Part shown: piece after piece, positions 1 through 4,902 of the stretch | Numbering within the stretch: position 1 is the stretch's first letter | Layout of the letters: each line of letters opens with the position of its first letter | Source of the DNA: an uncultured Oscillospiraceae bacterium | Lineage (GTDB): Bacteria; Bacillota; Clostridia; Oscillospirales; Acutalibacteraceae | Direction: 5' to 3' | Assembly: GCA_900547305.1 (NCBI GenBank) | Contig: URGH01000111.1 | Span: 1-5,027, forward strand | DNA length: 5,027 nt | Program-made: the position numbers and the translations under genes | The notes under the pieces: model-generated | Database searches by the model: none | Told to the model about the DNA's origin: nothing | Seen by the model: the letters and a program-made list of their open reading frames with translations, nothing else

Positions 1-37
1 TAACCAATGCCCGCTTGGTAGATTTGCTGTTTGTCAT
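1..37 (-). CDS. 5' fragment of a probable SipW-dependent secreted (TasA-like) protein
   Basis: Only the first 12 codons are in the window, reading MTNSKSTKRALV. The ATG at 37-35 follows an excellent ribosome site, AAGGAGG at 54-48, ten bases upstream. A short polar start with Ser/Lys followed by KRAL and a hydrophobic turn is the usual beginning of SipW-dependent signal peptides, and the gene lies directly downstream of a SipW-type peptidase gene. The inference is a second substrate of that peptidase, probably a TasA/camelysin-like fibre protein. Nothing of the mature protein is visible, so the family rests on the signal-peptide start and the neighbourhood. Confidence 0.6.
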   Translation of the reverse strand, partial: MTNSKSTKRALV

Positions 38-59
38 TGTTTATTTACCTCCTTATTTT

Positions 60-88
60 TTTATATTTTTTCAATGACAATATGTAAA
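60..88 (-). promoter_or_regulatory. possible promoter of the left-edge gene
   Basis: Reading leftward, TTTACA (88-83) and TATAAA (65-60) are separated by 17 bases, which fits a housekeeping sigma promoter. The predicted start point would be near position 53, on top of the ribosome site, leaving almost no leader. Either the leader is unusually short or the real promoter is elsewhere. A small hairpin, CACGG-TTTT-CCGTG at 89-102, lies just upstream and could be an operator or the end of an incoming transcript. Confidence 0.25.
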
Positions 89-117
89 CACGGTTTTCCG
101 TGACTACACCGAAAAAT

Positions 118-151
118 AATGCGGAATTATGAATTCGGAATGCGGAATTAT
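118..151. repeat. short direct repeat, 13 bp with a 21-bp period
   Basis: AATGCGGAATTAT occurs at 118-130 and again at 139-151, with a GAATTC palindrome between the copies (131-136). It is one of several small repeats filling the gap between the SipW gene and the next gene. There is no sign of coding. Confidence 0.55.
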
Positions 152-203
152 TTAATTTGCCGCCTTATATCGAAAGGTTGCCCGCCGTTATTGGGCTTTT
201 CAG

Positions 204-258
204 GCTCCCTTCTTTTTGACGCAAGTCAAAACAGAGGGGAGCTGTCAACGAAGTTGAC
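204..258. repeat. double-hairpin palindromic intergenic repeat
   Basis: Two adjacent hairpins are seen. The first pairs 204-211 with 235-242 (one G-T wobble) and then 214-220 (TTTTGAC) with 225-231 (GTCAAAA) around a GCAA loop. The second is GTCAAC-GAA-GTTGAC at 244-258. Neither has a T-run on the correct side, so they are not classical terminators. The compact double palindrome resembles the small mobile or REP-like repeats scattered between genes in many gut Clostridia. It may still stabilise or end the mRNA of the upstream operon. Confidence 0.55.
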
Positions 259-272
259 TGAGGGGTATTCTT

Positions 273-300
273 CTAACGTCTAATATCTAATATCTAACGT
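273..300. repeat. four tandem 7-bp units touching the SipW stop codon
   Basis: CTAACGT, CTAATAT, CTAATAT and CTAACGT follow each other without gaps, and a fifth partial unit (CTAG) contains the complement of the signal-peptidase TAG stop at 303-301. The arrangement is symmetrical: outer units are identical and so are the inner ones. Replication slippage in this tract could move the C-terminus of the peptidase. No function is known to me. Confidence 0.6.
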
Positions 301-1029
301 CTAGTTTGTAACAACCCCTCCGTCTTTATCTTCCTCATCAGAGGAGGACGAGTTTACATCAGCCGGCGTTTCCTGTGTCATTTGCGCTTTCATTTGCAAA
401 AGCTCCTTCATCATGCGCTGTGTTTCGGCGCGTTCCTCTTCGATTTTATCCCTTTCGGCTTGCAGCTCCGCCTGCTGCTCGGCTTTATAATTGCGGAAAA
501 GGCGAATACAGCGTATGCCCTCGCTTAAAATAAGCAGCAGAAACGGAATAAGAATACAAACTATGTAGCCGGGCGTGGTTTTCAAAAACTGAAAAAACGT
601 TCCGACTTTCGGAATATGCTTTTCATACTTTCCCAAAACATAAGGGTATGTTACAATGGTTTCATCATCGGTATCGGTGGTGGTACCGTAGGTAACAAAG
701 CCGGGGTCGCCGTTTGCGTCGGTTGTAATTTTACGGATTTTATGCGTTACTGTCTCGCCGTAGTTCGCTGAATTTTGGGAGGTGTAAGCGATAATATCGC
801 CCTCCCTGAGGGTTGCGGGGTCAACAGCCTTTACAAGCACAAGATCGCCGGCGCCAAAATCGGTCTTGCTCATTGAGTCGGAAAGAACTATAAACGCCTT
901 ATAGCCGAAAAGGTTGCGGTCGGCACGGTCGAAAGTAGCTACCGATACGACCGTGAAAACCATCATACAGGCGGCAAGCGCCACTATGAGCCAAACAACA
1001 ATATTTTTTAAAATTCTTAAAAACTTCAT
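301..1029 (-). CDS. sipW: SipW-type signal peptidase I
   Basis: This is a membrane serine protease that should remove signal peptides from the TasA-like proteins encoded beside it. The 242-residue protein has an N-terminal membrane segment (about 8-31), then the signal-peptidase box SDSM at 50-53 with the likely nucleophile Ser52, and a VTHKI segment with His96. Histidine in place of the usual lysine base is typical of the SipW/archaeal/ER branch. The acidic stretch 119-122 sits where the third catalytic region is expected. A second membrane segment (about 153-170) would return the chain to the cytoplasm, leaving a charged Glu/Gln/Lys-rich tail (about 180-242), probably coiled coil to about 215, which is longer than needed for catalysis. 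The ATG overlaps the stop of the upstream gene (ATGA, 1029-1026), so translation is coupled. Family assignment is firm; the substrates are inferred from context. Confidence 0.93.
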   Translation of the reverse strand: MKFLRILKNIVVWLIVALAACMMVFTVVSVATFDRADRNLFGYKAFIVLSDSMSKTDFGAGDLVLVKAVDPATLREGDIIAYTSQNSANYGETVTHKIRKITTDANGDPGFVTYGTTTDTDDETIVTYPYVLGKYEKHIPKVGTFFQFLKTTPGYIVCILIPFLLLILSEGIRCIRLFRNYKAEQQAELQAERDKIEEERAETQRMMKELLQMKAQMTQETPADVNSSSSDEEDKDGGVVTN

Positions 1030-1244
1030 ACTATCTCCTCGGTGCTGAGTTCTAAAAGCCTTTGCAATTCTTCATCCGTCATCATATTTTCGGAATCGGG
1101 GTGACGGTACAGCCTGCAAAAGCAAGCCTCGCAAAGCTGACCGCAGCCTTTAACATAATTTTTGCGTTCGTTTATCGGCATATTTTCCGGCATTCCGGAA
1201 TCCTTTCCGCAAAGCACGCATTTATCGTTCGCGGCAATTTTCAT
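1026..1244 (-). CDS. small cysteine-rich putative zinc-binding protein
   Basis: I do not recognise this 72-residue protein as a named family. It has six cysteines: Cys9-x2-Cys12 and then Cys34-x3-Cys38-x2-Cys41-x-Cys43. This suggests a zinc ribbon or knuckle, or possibly redox-active thiols. It has no signal peptide or membrane segment and should be cytoplasmic. The C-terminus (56-72) is acidic and probably helical. Coding is supported by position: the ATG at 1244-1242 lies 13 bases after the upstream stop, its ribosome site (AGGAG) overlaps that stop codon, and its own TGA overlaps the peptidase ATG by four bases. A regulatory or accessory role in making or processing the surface proteins is possible but only inferred. 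Confidence 0.8.
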   Translation of the reverse strand: MKIAANDKCVLCGKDSGMPENMPINERKNYVKGCGQLCEACFCRLYRHPDSENMMTDEELQRLLELSTEEIV

Positions 1245-1257
1245 AACTTATGCACTC

Positions 1258-1803
1258 CTAATCAAACAGCCTGTTCGGGTTGTTCTTAGTCTGAACGCCC
1301 ACGGCGCAGAGTGTAAACTCCAAATCAAGGTTCTGCGTTTCGTTGCCCTTTTCCTCGGGAAAATGAAAGGTAACCGTAAGGTCTTTGCGCTCTTTCAGTT
1401 TCAGATAATCGTCAGCCGCCGTTACATTTTCGGCGGAAAGGCTTTTCGCCGTGCCCGAATAAAGCACCCTGTCTCCGTCGGAAACGGTTATTTCAAGCAC
1501 ATTTTCAAGCCCGCCCGAAACATCGGAAAAATAAATTTTATAGTATGCGTCGCATGTACTTTCGTTTTCAATGAAGAAATTCTTTTTCACCGTCATTCCC
1601 GGTTCAAACAAAAATTCATGCTCGCGTATTACCGGCTCGCCGCCGTTAAGGTTGATTTTAACCCCGCCGGTTCTGAAAAGATTATTTTCTACCGCCACGC
1701 TTTCGTAAACCAAAGCGAATGTGGTAACGCAAAGGCAAATTGCCAGTATTACGATTGCCGCTATGCCGCCGGTAAGTTTTTTGGCGGTTTTGGAATTATG
1801 CAT
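1258..1803 (-). CDS. TasA/camelysin-like SipW-dependent secreted protein
   Basis: This is a probable secreted surface or matrix-fibre subunit. Of its 181 residues, 1-11 are polar and basic, 12-30 form a hydrophobic signal (AIVILAICLCVTTFA), and the signal is followed by a stretch up to NNLFRTGGVKINLN (40-53). That pattern, a TFA-type cleavage region and then an N/F-x-TGG-x-K-I-x-L strand, is typical of TasA/CalY-type SipW substrates. FLFEPGMTVKKNFFIEN (65-80) matches the next conserved strands of these beta-sandwich domains, and the rest looks like beta strands up to about 167. There is no C-terminal anchor. The start overlaps the end of the upstream surface-protein gene by 8 bp (1803-1796). 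Clustering with a SipW peptidase supports the call. Whether it polymerises cannot be seen from the sequence. Confidence 0.85.
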   Translation of the reverse strand: MHNSKTAKKLTGGIAAIVILAICLCVTTFALVYESVAVENNLFRTGGVKINLNGGEPVIREHEFLFEPGMTVKKNFFIENESTCDAYYKIYFSDVSGGLENVLEITVSDGDRVLYSGTAKSLSAENVTAADDYLKLKERKDLTVTFHFPEEKGNETQNLDLEFTLCAVGVQTKNNPNRLFD

Positions 1804-2599
1804 TTTCTTCTTCCTCCCTGCGCCGACGGAAAATTAAAATTACCGTAAACAAGCCCGAAGCCGCAGCGACGGCGATCCACAGAATAACCGAAGAGGTATC
1901 TCCGGTTTTCGGCGGAATAAGGTTGCCGGTTTCTTCCACCCACCAGCGGAAATCGGCAATTAAATCCTTATACTGATAATCGTTGCCGACCGATGTATCG
2001 AGATACGCCGTTATTTCATAGTAAAGCTCGTCTTCCGTATCCTTTTTCGATTTAAGGGTATAAGCCACGCTTTGCGGCATATCCCTCATAAGTCCGTTAT
2101 ACATTTCCTCGCCGGTAGTGAGCAGCATTATTTTCACTTTAAGCACTTCGGCTAATTTTTCATACCCGGGGCGCACATCCGCTCGGTAGCGCACCGTAAC
2201 CGTGCCGTTATATGATACTTTTACACGGAAATATTTTGTCTCGCTGTCTCCCGGGAACATATTGCCCACGCTAAACGGCTCGTTTTCCTCCGCTTTGCCC
2301 TTATAAAGGCTGAGCGCGGCGGCTTTTTTCTCTTCTTTTTCGCTCCCGGCTGTATTTTGGGCTTTGCTGCTCTCAGGTGTACTCTCCAATACACCGATTT
2401 CGGAGGATGAAGCTATGTCCGATACGGCATCAGTTTCGGATGTTATAAGATTATCCGGCACCGAAACCGCGGCGGGCGCGCTGCGCGAACGGTTGTTACG
2501 CACAAGCACAGCCGCAAGGGCTACAAGGCTTAATGCCAGCAGCACCGACAGCAAAACTATTATTACTTTTATTTTTTTGTTTTTTGTTTGTTTTTCCAT
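1796..2599 (-). CDS. PPKTGD sortase-anchored surface protein of the SipW/TasA locus
   Basis: This 267-residue protein is probably linked to the cell wall. It has a basic N-terminus and a hydrophobic signal or anchor (about 11-34), a Ser/Glu-rich linker (35-95), and a globular, probably beta-rich domain (about 97-222). The domain contains FPGDSETKYFRVKVSYNG (115-132), similar in style to TasA-type strands, and the aromatic WWVEE at 219-223. The C-terminus is a standard sorting signal: PPKTGD at 229-234, hydrophobic segment 238-257, then RRRR at 258-261. Class B sortase of Clostridioides difficile is known to use (S/P)PxTG, so a related enzyme is likely, but no sortase gene is in this window. 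The gene begins 24 bp after the TetR-type gene, with AGAAGGG upstream of the ATG. It could anchor or nucleate the TasA-like fibre. Confidence 0.85.
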   Translation of the reverse strand: MEKQTKNKKIKVIIVLLSVLLALSLVALAAVLVRNNRSRSAPAAVSVPDNLITSETDAVSDIASSSEIGVLESTPESSKAQNTAGSEKEEKKAAALSLYKGKAEENEPFSVGNMFPGDSETKYFRVKVSYNGTVTVRYRADVRPGYEKLAEVLKVKIMLLTTGEEMYNGLMRDMPQSVAYTLKSKKDTEDELYYEITAYLDTSVGNDYQYKDLIADFRWWVEETGNLIPPKTGDTSSVILWIAVAAASGLFTVILIFRRRREEEENA

Positions 2600-2623
2600 A
2601 GCAGCACCCTTCTTGCCCGGAAT

Positions 2624-3235
2624 TTAACACGCTTTTATTTTTTCGCTTTTAATATAAGCCTTTACAACGCTGAAAATCAGCTGAAAACTTTTTTCGGCAG
2701 CCTTTTCGTTGCTTTCCTGCGGATTGCTTACCTGTTTCATTGCCTCGCCCAAAAGCGTATCCAAAATATGGTGCAGAACCGCGCGCACATCAACCGTTTC
2801 GGGAAAAGCGGTTTTCATTTTTTCAATAAGAACCGTATACCGCTGCATGTGCGCTGCATATGAATACTTCTGAAACGACGAGGAATAATAATACCGAACG
2901 TAAAACGTCAGCTCCTGCGGGCGCTCCATAACAAAATTCCAGCACTTCATAAAAAGCACCCGACAGCGCATTTCGTAATCAATACTGTCATATTTAAGCA
3001 CAGGAAAATTTTCAATTATTGTGTTTAAAAATTCCGCGTCGGCTTTATCGAATGTTTTGGCTATTAAATCTTCCTTACTCTCAAAAAGGCGGTATATGTA
3101 GGCTACGTTAATTCCGCTGAGAGAGCAAATCATGTTTGTAGCCGTGTTTTCAAGCCCCTTTTCGGCAATTATTCTTACCGTTGCGTCCATAAGCTCCTGT
3201 TTCCGTTCCTCGTTCAAATCCTTTTTGTAAAGCAT
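2624..3235 (-). CDS. TetR/AcrR-family transcriptional regulator
   Basis: This DNA-binding regulator of 203 residues has the usual family length and layout. Residues 8-55 form the N-terminal helix-turn-helix domain, with ATVRIIAEKGLENTATNMI at 18-36 and the recognition-helix region GINVAYIYRLFESKEDLI at 41-58, where YIYRLFESKEDL matches the TetR signature. Residues 65-200 are helical and variable and would form the ligand and dimer domain; the ligand is unknown. A strong ribosome site (GGAGGGAGGG, about 3250-3241) precedes the ATG. It is the first gene of the surface operon, so it probably controls the cluster, perhaps including itself. No clear promoter or palindromic operator was identified directly upstream apart from the short AAGCGCTT palindrome at 3252-3259. 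Confidence 0.92.
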   Translation of the reverse strand: MLYKKDLNEERKQELMDATVRIIAEKGLENTATNMICSLSGINVAYIYRLFESKEDLIAKTFDKADAEFLNTIIENFPVLKYDSIDYEMRCRVLFMKCWNFVMERPQELTFYVRYYYSSSFQKYSYAAHMQRYTVLIEKMKTAFPETVDVRAVLHHILDTLLGEAMKQVSNPQESNEKAAEKSFQLIFSVVKAYIKSEKIKAC

Positions 3236-3251
3236 TTTTACCCTCCCTCCT

Positions 3252-3259
3252 AAGCGCTT
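3252..3259. promoter_or_regulatory. AAGCGCTT palindrome beside the TetR ribosome site
   Basis: An 8-bp perfect palindrome lies immediately upstream of the ribosome site of the TetR-type gene. TetR-type proteins bind palindromes near their own gene, but the sites are usually longer, so this is only a weak operator candidate. Confidence 0.15.
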
Positions 3260-3332
3260 GCTACAAAAATCGACTTTAAAAAGGCAAACCGCAGGCCTTA
3301 GCGGCGGCGGTCCGCCCCAGTATAATTAAAGG

Positions 3333-3359
3333 TTTCGCAGAGTTCGGCACTCTGCGAAA
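3333..3359. repeat. perfect 10-7-10 palindrome, candidate recombinase core site (left)
   Basis: TTTCGCAGAG (3333-3342) and its exact reverse complement CTCTGCGAAA (3350-3359) flank the 7-base centre TTCGGCA. Tyrosine-recombinase crossover sites have this shape: inverted arms of about 10-13 bp around a 6-8 bp asymmetric centre. Reading on the minus strand, one arm plus the centre (19 bp, 3351-3333) is repeated exactly on the plus strand at 4786-4804. It is not a good intrinsic terminator: on the plus strand it is followed by A residues, and on the minus strand by AAACC. Confidence 0.5.
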
Positions 3360-3380
3360 AAACTGCGCCCCAAAGCGGCT

Positions 3381-3427
3381 AAAAAGGCGTTTTTTTTTAT
3401 ATACATATATCTGAAATCAGCCTTTTT
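3381..3427 (-). terminator. weak hairpin after the integrase gene
   Basis: AAAAAGGC (3381-3388) is complementary to GCCTTTTT (3420-3427), with a 31-base A/T-rich loop. On the minus strand the second arm ends in five Ts before AGCC. It lies between the integrase stop and the TetR-type gene and could reduce read-through. The long loop and short T-run make it a poor terminator, so some integrase transcription may enter the operon. Confidence 0.3.
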
Positions 3428-3439
3428 GACTGCGCATTT
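3419..3439 (+). repeat. direct repeat copy at the 3' end of the integrase gene
   Basis: These 21 bases match 4596-4616 in the same orientation at 19 positions; the core TTTGACTGCGCATTT here reads TTTGACTGCTCATTT there. The repeat ends on the first base of the integrase stop triplet (3441-3439), so the two copies bracket the gene tightly. It is a candidate arm-type binding site of the recombinase or the end of an integrase-only unit. Confidence 0.6.
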
Positions 3440-4554
3440 TAAAATCCTGCCGCCGCCAGCTTATTCATATTTGCGCGTTTCAGCTCCATTGAAGAATGAA
3501 CATAGCGTTCAAGCGTAATGGCGGTGTTGGCATGTCCCAATATTTCGGAAAGCGATTTTATTTCAAACCCCACCTCAACCGCTCTTGTCGCGAATGTATG
3601 GCGCAGGGTGTGGCAATGCACCCCCGAAAGCCCGCAATCCCGCGTGTATTTCCCCACTCTGTACTGCAAAGCGCGCGGTTCCATATAATCTGCGGTTCCG
3701 GTCAGTACATACGCCGAGCTGTTGTTCGGCAGCATTTGTCGGCACAGATTTGTCAGGTTTTCGGTCATAGGAATAGTTCTGGCAGACGTATCACTTTTTG
3801 GTCTGCCTATTATCACCTTTGTTTTATTTTCGTTTCGGCAATCTATGTCGCGCAGTCTCTGCATTGTGCTGTCAATACGCACGGTTTTGTCGTTCAGCGA
3901 AATGTTATCCCATTTCAGCGCGCACAGCTCGCCTATGCGTATTCCCGTAAATAAAGCCAAAAGCAAACCGAATTTACACGGGTCTGTGTTTGTAAGCAGA
4001 TAATCCACAAACAGTTTTTGCTCCGTGGGGGACAAAACCCGCATTTCTTTCCTTTCTTTTTTCGGGTAGTTAATTTCGGGTTTATTAAAAATATCGGGAA
4101 ATCCCGCCGACGCATATTTGATTATCCCATGCAGTATAACGAGAATATCATGGACCGATTTCGGCGAAAGTTCCTCTGCAAAACTCAATGTATCGGTAAA
4201 TTCGGTTATAATTTCTGTTGTTATTTCGCAAGGCTTAAATTCGCCCAAATGCGGCTCTATATGCTTTTTAATCACCGATTCGTATTTAATATAGGTAGAC
4301 TCGCGTATTTTCGGAGCTCTCAGCCGCAGCCATTCGCCGCAGTAAAATGAAAACGACGGTTGCTCATGTACTATCTTCGGTGCTTCGCCGCTAAATACCT
4401 CTGTTTTGCATTTAACTACCTTTTCTTTTGCCTCACGGTAGGTTTTGCCGTAGCAAAAGCCGTATATAATTTTGCCCGATATATCCCGTGCCTTTATATA
4501 CCTTGCTTCCCAACGTCCGTCCTTACGCTTAAATATGTTTTCTCCTTTTGACAT
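3439..4554 (-). CDS. tyrosine recombinase (phage integrase family, Tn916-like layout)
   Basis: This enzyme cuts and rejoins DNA at paired core sites through a covalent 3'-phosphotyrosine. Its 371 residues are full length for the group. Residues 1-58 resemble the AP2-like arm-binding domain (KRKDGRWEARY, then a conserved YGKTYREAKEK region). Residues about 65-155 form the SAM-like core-binding domain, and residues about 172-360 the catalytic domain. All catalytic residues can be located: Arg206 (GIRIGEL), Lys253 (RPKS), His315 and Arg318 (HTLRH), His341 (GHAN) and Tyr351 (RYVH). The enzyme therefore looks active. The ATG has an AGGA ribosome site 11 bases upstream. No excisionase, relaxase or phage gene is nearby, so it may be a lone integrase, the end of an element, or the inverter of a local switch. 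Confidence 0.95.
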   Translation of the reverse strand: MSKGENIFKRKDGRWEARYIKARDISGKIIYGFCYGKTYREAKEKVVKCKTEVFSGEAPKIVHEQPSFSFYCGEWLRLRAPKIRESTYIKYESVIKKHIEPHLGEFKPCEITTEIITEFTDTLSFAEELSPKSVHDILVILHGIIKYASAGFPDIFNKPEINYPKKERKEMRVLSPTEQKLFVDYLLTNTDPCKFGLLLALFTGIRIGELCALKWDNISLNDKTVRIDSTMQRLRDIDCRNENKTKVIIGRPKSDTSARTIPMTENLTNLCRQMLPNNSSAYVLTGTADYMEPRALQYRVGKYTRDCGLSGVHCHTLRHTFATRAVEVGFEIKSLSEILGHANTAITLERYVHSSMELKRANMNKLAAAGF

Positions 4555-4585
4555 TTCCGAAACTTTCCTTTCTTTTTTAAACAGA

Positions 4586-4591
4586 ATTATA
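4586..4591 (-). promoter_or_regulatory. -10 element of a probable integrase promoter
   Basis: TATAAT is read on the minus strand at 4591-4586, about 32 bases before the start codon. The -35 position falls inside the tandem GCAGTCAAAT repeats and matches TTGACA poorly, so a protein binding those repeats could activate or repress the promoter. This suggests autoregulation by the integrase. Confidence 0.45.
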
Positions 4592-4595
4592 TTTT

Positions 4596-4616
4596 AGCCT
4601 ATTTGACTGCTCATTT
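4596..4616 (+). repeat. direct repeat copy upstream of the integrase gene
   Basis: This is the partner of 3419-3439 (19 of 21 positions identical, same orientation, copies about 1.18 kb apart). It overlaps the first unit of the tandem repeat at 4601-4624 and the integrase promoter region. Confidence 0.6.
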
Positions 4617-4624
4617 GACTGCCC
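4601..4624 (+). repeat. two tandem 12-bp units, candidate integrase arm sites
   Basis: ATTTGACTGCTC (4601-4612) is directly followed by ATTTGACTGCCC (4613-4624), differing at one base. A third TTTGACTGC occurs at 3425-3433. Repeated short direct sites on both sides of the gene fit the arm sites bound by the N-terminal domain of Tn916/lambda-type integrases. Confidence 0.5.
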
Positions 4625-4670
4625 AAAGGCTTAAAATATCGACAAATTGCAAAAAAATGCCATTCTCCGC

Positions 4671-4708
4671 AAACGCGAATTATAAATTTCAAAAAAAATT
4701 CGCCGTTT
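4671..4708. repeat. A/T-rich hairpin upstream of the strong promoter
   Basis: GCGAATT (4675-4681) pairs with AATTCGC (4697-4703), and the pairing extends outward through AAAC/GTTT with one bulge. On the plus strand five Ts follow (4706-4710). It could insulate the promoter at 4722-4750 from upstream plus-strand transcription, but no plus-strand gene lies upstream. Confidence 0.3.
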
Positions 4709-4721
4709 TTGGTTTTCCCTC

Positions 4722-4750
4722 TTGCATTTTTGTAAGGCTTATGCTATAAT
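4722..4750 (+). promoter_or_regulatory. strong near-consensus promoter with extended -10
   Basis: TTGCAT (4722-4727) and a perfect TATAAT (4745-4750) are 17 bases apart, and TGC directly before the -10 forms the extended TGn motif. It is the best promoter in the window. It points right, away from all recognised genes, with a predicted start near 4757. The RNA would meet the terminator at 4879-4902 after about 150 bases. It lies inside the segment bounded by the 19-bp inverted repeats and would face the TetR-surface operon if that segment were flipped. Confidence 0.7.
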
Positions 4751-4785
4751 TTATCCGTAATAGGCAGAAGACAGGCTTTTGATTT

Positions 4786-4804
4786 AGTGCCGAACTCTGC
4801 GAAA
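4786..4804 (+). repeat. 19-bp inverted-repeat partner, candidate recombinase core site (right)
   Basis: AGTGCCGAACTCTGCGAAA here is identical to the minus strand of 3351-3333. It contains the same 7-base centre (TGCCGAA, 4788-4794) and the same right arm (4795-4804). The opposite arm (4778-4787) matches the palindrome at only 5 of 10 bases, so the site is asymmetric, as att half-sites often are. The inverted orientation of the centres predicts inversion, not excision. Confidence 0.5.
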
Positions 4805-4813
4805 AAAAGACAT

Positions 4814-4846
4814 AAAAAAAGCGCCAACCGATTTCTCGGTTGACGC
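4814..4846 (-). terminator. intrinsic terminator for leftward transcription
   Basis: On the minus strand, GCGTCAACCGA (4846-4836) pairs with TCGGTTGGCGC (4831-4821) around a 4-base loop with a single A/C mismatch, followed by seven Ts (4820-4814). It should stop transcripts entering from the right before they reach the promoter and integrase segment. It also forms an internal hairpin of the candidate plus-strand RNA. Confidence 0.75.
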
Positions 4847-4878
4847 ACAGTCTGTCGATAAACCCAAAATTCTATTTT

Positions 4879-4902
4879 TGCGGCGTTCACGCCGCATTTT
4901 TT
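4879..4902 (+). terminator. intrinsic terminator for rightward transcription
   Basis: TGCGGCG (4879-4885) and CGCCGCA (4890-4896) form a perfect 7-bp GC-rich stem with a TTCA loop. Six Ts follow, then GTTTTT. It sits about 120-145 bases after the predicted start of the promoter at 4722-4750 and would end that transcript. Confidence 0.8.

Larger units (their letters stand above)
4590..4637. repeat. inverted repeat enclosing the tandem integrase sites
   Basis: ATTTTAGCCT at 4591-4600 and AGGCTTAAAAT at 4627-4637 are reverse complements except for one bulged base. They enclose the two tandem 12-bp units, giving a nested, partly symmetrical regulatory region upstream of the integrase gene. Confidence 0.45.

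Noticed and set aside
180..200. GCCC-9-GGGC followed by TTTT as a plus-strand terminator
   Set aside because: The stem is four base pairs only and no plus-strand gene precedes it.
1162..1848. Long plus-strand open frame of 228 codons opposite the TasA-like gene
   Set aside because: It is antisense to three well-supported overlapping genes, has no ribosome site, and shows no recognisable domain.
3236..3332. Promoter for the TetR-type gene (TTGCCT with GTAGCA, or TATACT at 3324-3319)
   Set aside because: Each candidate has only one acceptable hexamer; the partner element at 16-18 bases is poor.
3333..3362. Hairpin as a normal Rho-independent terminator
   Set aside because: There is no T-run after the stem on either strand: six As follow on the plus strand and AAACC on the minus strand.
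3349..4807. ACTCTGCGAAAAAA (3349-3362 and 4794-4807) as direct att repeats of an excisable element
   Set aside because: Only the arm and A-run match in direct orientation; the 7-base centres match only in inverted orientation, so excision between them is not favoured.
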